DNA of 64,000 nt, taken from NCBI GenBank assembly GCA_018241525.1, contig JAFEDR010000011.1:620001-684000 (forward strand). Direction: 5' to 3'. The notes below the pieces were generated by a model that saw nothing but the letters and a program-made list of their open reading frames with translations, did no database searches and was not told the origin of the DNA. This DNA comes from Pseudomonadota bacterium (GTDB taxonomy: Bacteria; Pseudomonadota; Gammaproteobacteria; Steroidobacterales; Steroidobacteraceae). Below, piece by piece: positions 55,898 to 64,000 of the stretch. A program made the position numbers and the translations under genes. Position 1 is the stretch's first letter. Each line of letters begins with the position of its first letter.

Positions 55898-56446
55898 TCA
55901 GGCCTGTGAAACCTGCTGCTCGAGGCGCGCCAGGCGCCCGGTCAGCGACCCGTCGATCACGAGGTCGCCGGCGCGCACGATCGCGCCGCCGATCAGCCCC
56001 GCATCGACCGCCTCGGCGAGCCGCACGCGGCGGCCGAAGCGCTTCTCGAGCGCGGCCGACAGCGTCGCGCGCTGCTCCGCCGTCAGCGCCATCGCCGAGG
56101 TGACCGCGACGTCGATCGTGTTCTCGACCTCCGCGCGCCGCGCCTCGAATTGCGCGGCGATTTCCGGCAGGTAACCGAGGCGCCGGCCCTCGGCGAGCAC
56201 GCCGAGGAAATTGCGACCGCCGGCGTCGACCCGCGCGCCCCCTTCGGTCGCGACCGCGGCGATCAGCTCGACGAGCTGCTCCGGCGCGACCCGCGGGTTG
56301 CCGAACAGCGCCTCGGCGCCGGGCGCCGCCGCGACCGCGGCACCGGCCGCGAGCAGCTGCGACCAGGCGGCGAGCGCGTTCGCGGCACGCGCGTGCTCGA
56401 AGGCGGCGCGGGCGTACGGGCGGGCGATCGTCGCTTTCTCGGCCAT
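55898..56446 (-). CDS. atpH: ATP synthase delta subunit
   Basis: A 182-residue F1 delta subunit that joins F1 to the b stalk. The start [24 protein letters not shown] is the conserved N-terminal helix that binds alpha; the C-terminal [29 protein letters not shown] is the OSCP-like signature. It lies 10 bases after atpF. Confidence 0.95.
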   Translation of the reverse strand: MAEKATIARPYARAAFEHARAANALAAWSQLLAAGAAVAAAPGAEALFGNPRVAPEQLVELIAAVATEGGARVDAGGRNFLGVLAEGRRLGYLPEIAAQFEARRAEVENTIDVAVTSAMALTAEQRATLSAALEKRFGRRVRLAEAVDAGLIGGAIVRAGDLVIDGSLTGRLARLEQQVSQA

Positions 56447-56456
56447 GGCGTCTCCG

Positions 56457-56939
56457 TCAGCGGCTCGCGGCGATCCGCGTCGCCAGTTCGTCGAGCAGCT
56501 GCGCGTGCGCCTTGGCGTCCACCTCGCGCTTCAGCAGCTGCGAGGCGCCGGCGAGCGCGAGGTGCGCGACCTGGCTGCGAAGCTCGCCACGCGCGCGGGC
56601 GGTCTCGGTCGCGATCTCGCCGCGCGCGCTCGCCAGCAGCCGCTCGCCCTCGGCGAGCGCGGTGCCGCGGGCCTCGTCGACGAGCTCGTTGCCGCGGCGG
56701 TTCGCCTGGTCGACGATCTGCGCGGCCTGGTTGCGGGCGCCGCGCACGATCTCGAGGGCCTGCGCCTTCGCCTCGTCGAGGTCCTTCTGGCCGCGGTCGG
56801 CCGCGGCGAGACCGTCGGCGATCTTCTTCTGGCGCTCATCCATCGCAGCCAACAACGGCGGCCACACGAATTTCCACGTGAACCAGATGAGCACGAGGAA
56901 TCCAATGGCCTGTCCGATTAGGGTCGCGTTGATCTGCAT
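56457..56939 (-). CDS. atpF: ATP synthase b subunit
   Basis: A 160-residue peripheral stalk protein: one N-terminal membrane helix ([26 protein letters not shown]) and a long charged helical dimerisation region (about residues 35-155). Length and layout match the gammaproteobacterial b subunit. It follows atpE by 35 bases. Confidence 0.96.
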   Translation of the reverse strand: MQINATLIGQAIGFLVLIWFTWKFVWPPLLAAMDERQKKIADGLAAADRGQKDLDEAKAQALEIVRGARNQAAQIVDQANRRGNELVDEARGTALAEGERLLASARGEIATETARARGELRSQVAHLALAGASQLLKREVDAKAHAQLLDELATRIAASR

Positions 56940-56974
56940 GACGGTACTCGCTCGTCAGGGACGTCGATCGAACC

Positions 56975-57253
<279 letters not shown>

Positions 57254-57323
57254 CTAGCGGGTCAGTCGAATGTCGATCGAATCGGCAGCGGATCTTCGTC
57301 TCCGCGTAAGCCGCTCAAAGTTC

Positions 57324-58235
<912 letters not shown>

Positions 58236-58619
58236 TTACCAGCGAGACGCCGGTCCGCGGGACGCCCACCAGTACGCGGCAAACGTCGCCGCGTACCCTC
58301 CGAGCAGCGCCGGGGCCACCACCGCGCTCGAGCGGAAAGCCGCGAGCAGCAGTGCGACGGTCAGTGCCACCTTGAGCGCCTGACCGAAGAACAAGCCCCA
58401 GGCAACTCGGGCCGCCGAAACGCCTTCCGGATACCGGAAAAGCGCCACGACGAAGAACAGCGTTGCCACCATCCCCACGCCGCCACCCAGCAAAGCCGAG
58501 CGCCCGGCGGGCCATCCCCAGACTGAAGCAAGCGCGCCCGCGACGGCGAGCCCGATCACTCCTTGCAACTTGACGACCTTAAGCGCCGCTCGCCGCTCCG
58601 CCATGAAGGGCCTGAGCAT
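58236..58619 (-). CDS. atpI: ATP synthase I-like assembly protein
   Basis: A 127-residue protein with four membrane helices (VIGLAVAGALASVWGW, ALLGGGVGMVATLFFVVALF, LFFGQALKVALTVALLLAAF, APALLGGYAATFAAYWW) and the atpI position at the head of the atp operon; it probably aids c-ring assembly. The frame is open back to ATG 58730, but that extension runs through a terminator-like hairpin and lacks family resemblance, so ATG 58619 (or 58604) is preferred. The two starts have weak ribosome sites. Confidence 0.8.
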   Translation of the reverse strand: MLRPFMAERRAALKVVKLQGVIGLAVAGALASVWGWPAGRSALLGGGVGMVATLFFVVALFRYPEGVSAARVAWGLFFGQALKVALTVALLLAAFRSSAVVAPALLGGYAATFAAYWWASRGPASRW

Positions 58620-58677
58620 CGACGCCCGCGGTTCGTCTGTGTGCACCGTGCGTTCCGCCGCGTTGCCAATCGACCAC

Positions 58678-58713
58678 AAAAAAGCCACGTCCGGGTCGAC
58701 CCGCGAGCGTGGC
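58678..58713 (-). terminator. Intrinsic-terminator-like hairpin in the atp leader
   Basis: On the minus strand GCCACG (58713-58708), a loop containing GGGTCGACCC, then CGTGGC (58689-58684), followed immediately by TTTTTT (58683-58678). It sits between the promoter at 58769-58797 and atpI at 58619. It could end transcripts from parB or attenuate the atp operon itself. Confidence 0.65.
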
Positions 58714-58768
58714 CTTCTGATGACCGTCAAGCCGTACGCTGGCAGCCACCCGGCTGCAAAGCGCGCGC

Positions 58769-58797
58769 ATTATAGGGAGGTTTTTGCAGTGCTTCAA
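58769..58797 (-). promoter_or_regulatory. Near-consensus sigma-70 promoter for the atp operon
   Basis: Minus strand TTGAAG (58797-58792), exactly 17 bases, then perfect TATAAT (58774-58769). The predicted start near 58762 gives a leader of about 140 bases before atpI. It is the best promoter match in the window. Confidence 0.75.
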
Positions 58798-58863
58798 GAA
58801 CGCCCGGCGCGCGTCCGGACCGGGTAAGTAGGCGTCCTTATTTACTTTTTCCGGGGCGCCCGG

Positions 58864-59772
58864 TCACTGGATGTGGGCGAGGATGCCGTCGAGCTCCTCG
58901 AGGCTCGAGTAGCTGATCACGAGCTGGCCACGGCCGTTCGCCCCCTGCCGGAACTGCACCTTGGCGCCGAGCTTCTCGCCGAGCTCGGTCTCGAGGCGGC
59001 GCACGTCGGCGCTGCCGGCGGTCTCGGCCTCGCGCTCGGGTCGCGGCGGGGCGGCCAGGCGCCGCACCAGCGCCTCGGTCTCGCGCACCGAGAGCCCCTT
59101 CTTGGCGACAAACGCGGCGATCTCGACCTGCTGGCGGCGGTTCGAGAGCCCCAGCAGCGCCCGGCCGTGCCCCATCTCGAGGGTGCGCTCGGCGAGCAGC
59201 GCCTTGACCTCGTCCGCGAGCTCGAGGAGCCGCAGCAGGTTCGACACCGCCGCGCGCGAGCGGCCGACCGCCTCGGCGGCCTCCTGGTGGGTCAGGTCGA
59301 ACTCGCCGACCAGCCGTTCCAGGGCGCGCGCCTCCTCGAGGGGGTTCAGGTTCTCGCGCTGGATGTTCTCGATCAGCGCCATCGCGACCGCGGCCTCGTC
59401 ACGGACGCGGCGCACGATCGCCGGGATCTCGGTAAGGCCGGCGAGCTGCGCGGCCCGCCAGCGGCGCTCGCCGGCGATGATCTCGTAGCGCTGCGACTCG
59501 GTCGGCCCCGGCGATCCGACCGGCCGGACGACGATCGGCTGGACGATGCCCTGCGCCTTGATCGACTCGGCGAGCTCGGCCAGCGACTCCGGCCGCATGT
59601 CGGTGCGCGGCTGGTACTTGCCGCGCTGCAGCAGGTCGACCGGCAGGCGCACGAGCTCCTCGCCCGGGACGGCCGTGGGGCCCGCGACCGCCGCCGCCGT
59701 CACCTGCCGCGCGGCGGTCTCGCCGAGCAGCGCCCCGAGACCGCGGCCGAGGGCCGGCTTCTTGACGCTCAT
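58864..59772 (-). CDS. parB: Chromosome partitioning protein ParB
   Basis: A 302-residue ParB/Spo0J protein. The N-terminal KKPALGRGLGALLGE is the ParA-binding start, the CTPase/ParB motif appears in IVVRPVGSP...YEIIAGERRWRAAQLAGL, then the HTH region (LTHQEAAEAVGRSRAAVSNLLRLLEL) and a C-terminal dimer domain. It loads on parS and spreads. The start overlaps the parA stop by four bases. No parS was seen in the window. Confidence 0.97.
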   Translation of the reverse strand: MSVKKPALGRGLGALLGETAARQVTAAAVAGPTAVPGEELVRLPVDLLQRGKYQPRTDMRPESLAELAESIKAQGIVQPIVVRPVGSPGPTESQRYEIIAGERRWRAAQLAGLTEIPAIVRRVRDEAAVAMALIENIQRENLNPLEEARALERLVGEFDLTHQEAAEAVGRSRAAVSNLLRLLELADEVKALLAERTLEMGHGRALLGLSNRRQQVEIAAFVAKKGLSVRETEALVRRLAAPPRPEREAETAGSADVRRLETELGEKLGAKVQFRQGANGRGQLVISYSSLEELDGILAHIQ

Positions 59773-60584
59773 TCGTCGCTCTCCGGTTCGTCGTCGAGGC
59801 TGCCAGCCGCCGCCGGCTCCTCCGCGCGCCGGATCATCTCGCCGGCGAGCGCGAGGTAGGCGAGCGCGCCGCGCGATTCCTTGTCGTGGTACAGCGCCGG
59901 GCGACCGAACGACGGCGCCTCGGCGAGGCGCACGTTGCGCGGGATGATCGTACGGAACACCTTGTCGTCGAAGTGCTCGATCAGCTGCGCGCTGACCTCG
60001 TTGGCGAGGTTGTTGCGGGGATCATGCATGGTCCGCAGGATGCCCTCGAGCCTGAGGTCGGGGTTGATGCTGGCGCGGATCTGGTCGACGGTGGACAGCA
60101 GCGCCGACAGCCCCTCGAGCGCGTAGTACTCGCACTGCATCGGGATCAGCACGGTGTCGGCCGCCACCAGCGCGTTGACGGTCAGCATGTTGAGCGCCGG
60201 CGGGCAGTCGATCAGCACGAGGTCGTAGCGGTCGCGGATCGGTGCCAGCGCGCGCTTGAGCTTCAGTTCCCGGCCGGCGAGCGTCGCGAGCAGCCGGACC
60301 TCGGCGGCGGTCAGGTCCTGGTTCGACGGGATCAGGTCGAATCCGCCCGGCTCGACCCGCACGATCGCCGCCTCGGCGGCGCAGTCGCCGAGCAGCACGT
60401 CGCACGCCGAGCGCTCGACCGAGCCCTTGTCGACCCCGCAACCCATGGTCGCGTTGCCCTGCGGATCGAGGTCGACGAGCAGCAGCCGCCGCTTGGTCGC
60501 GGCCAGCGACGCGGCGAGGTTCACGGCCGTGGTGGTCTTGCCGACGCCGCCCTTCTGGTTGGCGACGGCGATGATCCGGTTCAT
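59769..60584 (-). CDS. parA: Chromosome partitioning ATPase ParA
   Basis: A 271-residue ParA/Soj ATPase. The deviant Walker A KGGVGKTT is at residues 11-18, followed by LVDLDPQGNATMG and LIDCPPALNMLTVNALVAAD. It drives ParB-origin segregation. It lies just downstream of the MBL gene and is coupled to parB. Confidence 0.97.
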   Translation of the reverse strand: MNRIIAVANQKGGVGKTTTAVNLAASLAATKRRLLLVDLDPQGNATMGCGVDKGSVERSACDVLLGDCAAEAAIVRVEPGGFDLIPSNQDLTAAEVRLLATLAGRELKLKRALAPIRDRYDLVLIDCPPALNMLTVNALVAADTVLIPMQCEYYALEGLSALLSTVDQIRASINPDLRLEGILRTMHDPRNNLANEVSAQLIEHFDDKVFRTIIPRNVRLAEAPSFGRPALYHDKESRGALAYLALAGEMIRRAEEPAAAGSLDDEPESDE

Positions 60585-60622
60585 AGGCCGGCCAGAATAG
60601 CATCCGCCCCGCGGCCGCGAGC

Positions 60623-61645
60623 CTAGGCGGAGGCGTATCGCCGGGGCTCGCCCGGCGCCTCGAGGACCCGCAGCCGGCCGTGCAACGCCAGGTGGTGCAG
60701 GTGGGCGTGCGCCTCGCCGACCGCAAGCATCCGGTTGAGCGCGTCGAGGTCGGGCCGGAACAGCCGCTTGGCGAGCGCGGCCGCGGTCAGCGGCGCCTCG
60801 GCCAGGCGCTCGACCTCGGCGAGCGTGCTCGCGTGGTGGGCCGCCAGCTGCCCGAGGCGGAGGCGCAGGCCGTGGAACACGTCCCCGTGCGACGGCAGGA
60901 CGAGCGGCTCCGGCTCGAGCGCCGCGAGCCCGACGAACGAGCCCAGGAACGAGCCGACCGGGTCGGGATCGCGTCGCTCCGGATAGAGGCCGACGTTGCT
61001 CGAGATGCGCGGCAGCACCTGGTCGCCGGCGATCAGCAGCGCGCTGTCGGCGGAATAGAGAAGTGCCTGGCCGTCGGTGTGACCGGCCACGAGCCGCACC
61101 TGCCAGCGCCGTGACCCGGCGGCGAGCACCTCGCCGTCGGCAAGGATCCTGAGGTCCGCGGGCACGCCCGACACGATCCGCCGGTAGTTCCGGAGCGACA
61201 GCACCGACTCGAGCTCCGGCGTGATCGCGAGCCCGGCGGCCTCGAAGCCCGCGAGGCGCGCCGCGGCGAGCGCCGGGTCGAGCTCGGTCGCGCGCAGGTC
61301 GCGCAGCAGCATCGCCTCGGGCTCGCTCATGTACACCGGCGCGCCGTGGCGCTCGGCGAGCCAGGCCGCGAGGCCCGCGTGGTCGGGATGGTGGTGGGTG
61401 CAGACGATGCGCGTCACCGCCCGCCCCTCGAGCGCCGCCCCGACCGCACCGTCCCAGGCGGCGCGTGCCGCCGGCACGTCCATGCCGGTGTCGACCAGCG
61501 TCCAGCCCGGGCCATCCTCGAGCAGCCAGACGTTGATGTGCCGCAGCCCGCCCGGCACCGGCAGCCGCAGCCAGCGCACGCCCGGCACGAGCGCAACCCA
61601 GCCGCCCACCGGCGGCGCCGCATGCGGGAACTCGAGCCCGCTCAC
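60623..61645 (-). CDS. Metallo-beta-lactamase-fold hydrolase
   Basis: A 340-residue MBL-fold protein with CTHHHPDHAGLAAW (HxHxDH), VAGHTDGQALLYS, AGDQVLPRIS and a final SHGDVF His motif, consistent with a two-metal hydrolase. The C-terminal 70 residues (LTAAALAKRLFRPDLDALNR, then GEAHAHLHHLALHGRL) form a winged-helix-like extension typical of LACTB2/ glyoxalase II-like proteins. GTG 61645 overlaps the rsmG stop as GTGA. It is an uncommon insertion between rsmG and parA. Confidence 0.88.
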   Translation of the reverse strand: MSGLEFPHAAPPVGGWVALVPGVRWLRLPVPGGLRHINVWLLEDGPGWTLVDTGMDVPAARAAWDGAVGAALEGRAVTRIVCTHHHPDHAGLAAWLAERHGAPVYMSEPEAMLLRDLRATELDPALAAARLAGFEAAGLAITPELESVLSLRNYRRIVSGVPADLRILADGEVLAAGSRRWQVRLVAGHTDGQALLYSADSALLIAGDQVLPRISSNVGLYPERRDPDPVGSFLGSFVGLAALEPEPLVLPSHGDVFHGLRLRLGQLAAHHASTLAEVERLAEAPLTAAALAKRLFRPDLDALNRMLAVGEAHAHLHHLALHGRLRVLEAPGEPRRYASA

Positions 61646-62274
61646 GCGACCGGCTCCAGGATCACGAGGTGGCGCTCGTCGTCGAGCCCGGGCACGTGCA
61701 GCCGCTCGACGCCGGCGACGCGAAAGCCCGGCGGCAGGCGCGCGAGCTCGGCGGCGGGATCGCGGCCCTTCATCGCCAAGAGCCGCCCGGAGCGGGCGCA
61801 CAGGTGCCCGGCGACGCGCACGAACTCGCCGACCTCGGCGAGCGCGCGCGACACCACCGTCTGCGCACGCTGCGCGGGCTGCCACTGTTCGGCCCGGGCG
61901 TGCACCGCGGTGACGTTGGCGAGGCCGAGCGCCGCGGCCGCGCGCTCGACGAAGCGCACCTTCTTCGCGGTCGAGTCGAGCAGCGTGAAGCGGAGCTCGG
62001 GGTTCAGGATCGCGAGCGGCAGCCCCGGGAACCCGGCACCGGTGCCGACGTCGACGACGAACGGCCCGGCGAGCCACGGCTGCACGGTCAGGCTGTCGAG
62101 CAGGTGCTTCTGCACCATCGCCACCGGCTCGGTGATCGCGGTCAGGTTCACCTGCTCATTCGCCTCGCGCACCAGTGCGGCGAGCGCGAGCAGCTGTTCG
62201 ACGGCGGCCGCGCCCGGCGCGAGCCGGAGCTCGGCGAGGCCCTCGACGAGCACGCGGCGCGGGTCGGCGGTCAT
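61642..62274 (-). CDS. rsmG: 16S rRNA (guanine527-N7)-methyltransferase
   Basis: A 210-residue RsmG/GidB. SAM motif FVVDVGTGAGFPGLPLAI, the LLDSTAKKVRFVERAAAALGL and VSRALAEVGEFVRVAGHL segments are diagnostic. It methylates G527 of 16S rRNA. The usual neighbour mnmG is absent; prpD lies upstream. Confidence 0.95.
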   Translation of the reverse strand: MTADPRRVLVEGLAELRLAPGAAAVEQLLALAALVREANEQVNLTAITEPVAMVQKHLLDSLTVQPWLAGPFVVDVGTGAGFPGLPLAILNPELRFTLLDSTAKKVRFVERAAAALGLANVTAVHARAEQWQPAQRAQTVVSRALAEVGEFVRVAGHLCARSGRLLAMKGRDPAAELARLPPGFRVAGVERLHVPGLDDERHLVILEPVA

Positions 62275-62311
62275 GATGGCGGGGGCGGGCGCTGGGGTGC
62301 CCGCGGCGGCC

Positions 62312-63760
62312 TCAGTTCTTCACGAGCGCGGCGACGAACTCGTGCACCGGCATCGCGTCCAGCCGCTTCGCGTCGGCAAACAGCGCCTTCACCGCCGCGG
62401 TCTGCTTCGGCGAGTAGTGCGCGGCCACCGACGCCTCGAACTTCTGCACCAGCAGCGGATAGCCCTCGGCGCGGCGCTTGCGGTGGCCGACCGGGAAGTC
62501 GACCTGCACGCGCTTCGTCGCGCCGCCGCCCTTGAAGAACACCTGCACCGCGTTGCCGATGTGGCGCTTGTCGGCCTCGTAGTACTCCTTCGTGAAGGCC
62601 GGGTTCTCGCGCACCTCCATCCGTGCGCGCAGCGCGTCGACCCGCGGGTCATTCGCAACCGCGTCCTCGTAGTCGGCGGCGGTCAGGCGGCCAAAGATCA
62701 GCGGCACCGCGACCATGTACTGGATGCAGTGGTCGCGGTCGGCGGGATTCGCGAGCGGGCCGGTCTTGTCGATGATCCGCACGCCCGGTTCCTGGGTCTC
62801 GATCACGACCTTCTCGACGTCGGCGAGCCGCGGGCCGACCTCGGCGTGCAGCGCCATCGCCGCCTCGACCGCGGTCTGCGCGTGGAACTCCGCCGGGAAG
62901 CTGATCTTGAAGAGCACGTTCTCCATCACGTAGCTGCCGAACGGCTGCTTGAAGGCGAGCGGCTTCTTGAACACGACGTCGTAGAAGCCCCACTTCGGCG
63001 CCGTCAGCGCCGACGGGTAGCCCATCTCGCCGGTCATCGCGATCAGCGCGTGGCGCACGCCGCGGCTGGTGGCATCGCCCGCCGCCCAGCTCTTGCGCGA
63101 GCCGGTGTTCGGCGCGTGCCGGTAGGTGCGCAGCGCACCGCCGTCGAGGAACGCGTTCGAGACCGCGTTGATGACCTGCTGCTCGCTGCCGCCGAGCAGC
63201 GCCGTGACCACCGCCGTGGTCGCGACGCGCACGTTCAGCACGTGGTCGAGGCCCACCTGGTTGTAGGCGTTCTCGAGCGCGGTGACGCCCTGGATCTCGT
63301 GCGCCTTGATCATCGCCGTCAGCACGTCGCGCACCGCGAGCGGCGCGCCGCCCTCGGCCACGCGCCGGCGCGACAGGTAGTCGGCGACCGCGAGGATGCC
63401 GCCCAGGTTGTCGGAGGGGTGGCCCCACTCGGCCGCCAGCCAGGTGTCGTTGAAGTCGAGCCAGCGGATCATGCAGCCGACGTTGAAGGCGGCCTGCACC
63501 GGGTCGAGCTCGTAGCTCGTGCCCGGCACGCGCGCGCCACCGACCATCGTCGCGCCCGGCACGACCGGCCCCATCAGCTTGGTGCAGGCCGGGTACTGCA
63601 GCGCCTGGAAGCCGCAGGCGAGCGTGTCCATCAGGCAGTAGCGCGCCGTGTCGTAGGCGACCTCGCTCGTGATGCGGTGCTCGCGCGCGTAGCGCGCGAT
63701 GTCGACCAGCACGCGATCGGGATCGGGGCGCTGCGCGGACTTGTGGTCGTGGCTGGACAT
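62312..63760 (-). CDS. prpD: 2-methylcitrate dehydratase PrpD
   Basis: A 482-residue MmgE/PrpD enzyme, matching the usual PrpD length. Features include [20 protein letters not shown], then [27 protein letters not shown] and [31 protein letters not shown]. It dehydrates 2-methylcitrate in propionate oxidation. ATG 63760 fits; an ATG 20 codons earlier lies in GC-rich sequence without conserved residues. Other prp genes may lie to the right. Confidence 0.94.
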   Translation of the reverse strand: MSSHDHKSAQRPDPDRVLVDIARYAREHRITSEVAYDTARYCLMDTLACGFQALQYPACTKLMGPVVPGATMVGGARVPGTSYELDPVQAAFNVGCMIRWLDFNDTWLAAEWGHPSDNLGGILAVADYLSRRRVAEGGAPLAVRDVLTAMIKAHEIQGVTALENAYNQVGLDHVLNVRVATTAVVTALLGGSEQQVINAVSNAFLDGGALRTYRHAPNTGSRKSWAAGDATSRGVRHALIAMTGEMGYPSALTAPKWGFYDVVFKKPLAFKQPFGSYVMENVLFKISFPAEFHAQTAVEAAMALHAEVGPRLADVEKVVIETQEPGVRIIDKTGPLANPADRDHCIQYMVAVPLIFGRLTAADYEDAVANDPRVDALRARMEVRENPAFTKEYYEADKRHIGNAVQVFFKGGGATKRVQVDFPVGHRKRRAEGYPLLVQKFEASVAAHYSPKQTAAVKALFADAKRLDAMPVHEFVAALVKN

Positions 63761-63857
63761 GGCGGTGGCCGGGTGGCGGGCGGGGGCGCGATGTTGACTC
63801 ACCGCCCCCGCCCTTGCCAATGGGCGCTTGCCACGCCCGGCGGCCCGGCCCCCGGGC

Positions 63858-64000
63858 TCAGCCGCCCTGCGTGCGCGCGATCCACTCGTCGACGAAGCGC
63901 TCGAGCAGCGTCAGCGGCACGGCGCCGTCCTCGAGCACCACCGCGTGGAAGTCCCGGAGGTCGAACTTCGCGCCGAGCGCGCGCTTGGCCTTCTCGCGCA
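63858..64000 (-). CDS. C-terminal end of a DUF885-type protein (truncated by window)
   Basis: Only the last 46 residues are present. The sequence [20 protein letters not shown] and [18 protein letters not shown] is the typical C-terminus of DUF885 proteins (a zinc-peptidase-like family). The stop TGA is at 63858-63860. The rest lies beyond the right edge. Confidence 0.75.
   Translation of the reverse strand, partial: REKAKRALGAKFDLRDFHAVVLEDGAVPLTLLERFVDEWIARTQGG

Noticed and set aside
58620..58730. N-terminal extension of AtpI to ATG 58730
   Set aside because: The added 37 residues lack membrane or family features and run through a terminator-like hairpin; kept only as a possible leader translation.
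58731..60600. parS site near parAB
   Set aside because: No close match to TGTTTCACGTGAAACA was seen in this part or elsewhere in the window by eye.

Overview
The window is a GC-rich (roughly 70% by eye) piece of a Gram-negative chromosome. Lipoproteins with lipoboxes, an outer-membrane/adaptor/RND efflux trio, an OxyR with Cys199/Cys208, a GspA/GspB pair, PrpD and the gene order rsmG-(MBL)-parA-parB-atpIBEFHAGDC-//-glmU-glmS point to a gammaproteobacterium, probably a free-living aerobic lineage near Xanthomonadales, Nevskiales or Steroidobacterales. That placement is inference from gene content. I see no tRNA, rRNA, CRISPR array, prophage or insertion sequence. GTG starts and 1-4 base ATGA/GTGA stop-start overlaps are frequent.

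Layout. 1-4.9 kb: tripartite RND efflux operon, entered inside the outer-membrane gene. 5-9 kb: stress and transport genes (DUF2127 membrane protein, lipoprotein Cu/Zn SOD, EamA transporter, Nudix hydrolase, OxyR, DUF6249 protein). 9-11.1 kb: ECF sigma factor, putative anti-sigma partner and a secreted PHB-depolymerase-like hydrolase, preceded by a large concentric inverted repeat. 11.2-14.6 kb: short 6-phosphogluconate dehydrogenase and 6-phosphogluconolactonase (convergent), then a DUF4089/amidase pair. 14.6-21.8 kb: diguanylate cyclase with a hairpin over its ribosome site, 3-hydroxybutyrate-oligomer hydrolase with a CDF metal exporter, DUF3667 protein, DNA polymerase IV. 21.9-29.2 kb: GspA-GspB, a DAK2-DegV fusion, thioesterase, UDG-like glycosylase, GNAT, GFA-type protein and quinone oxidoreductase. 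29.1-35.5 kb: TauE/SafE exporter, rhodanese, small enzymes, DUF502 protein, a LuxR-HTH/VOC fusion, and a 412-base non-coding gap leading to a membrane-anchored pseudo-receiver protein. 35.5-45.4 kb: oligopeptidase B, exported proteins, a flippase-like membrane protein, TetR regulator, cytochrome c, methyltransferase, UbiA prenyltransferase, an orphan hydrogenase-maturation-type protease and a Tat-exported FMN hydroxyacid dehydrogenase carrying a CxxCH motif. 45.6-62.3 kb: the conserved glmS/glmU/atp/par/rsmG block, broken by a divergent S9 peptidase-GFA pair. 62.3-64 kb: PrpD and the 3' end of a DUF885 gene.

The genes describe an aerobic heterotroph with oxidative-stress defence, polyhydroxybutyrate turnover, propionate oxidation and envelope export. 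No complete new defence or mobile system is visible. The most unusual material is regulatory or architectural: an intrinsic-terminator-like hairpin between a near-consensus promoter and the atp genes, a stem that buries the ribosome site of the diguanylate cyclase, the concentric dyad before the sigma factor, the structured 412-base gap, and three unusual fusions or motif insertions (DAK2-DegV, LuxR-VOC, FMN-dehydrogenase-CxxCH).
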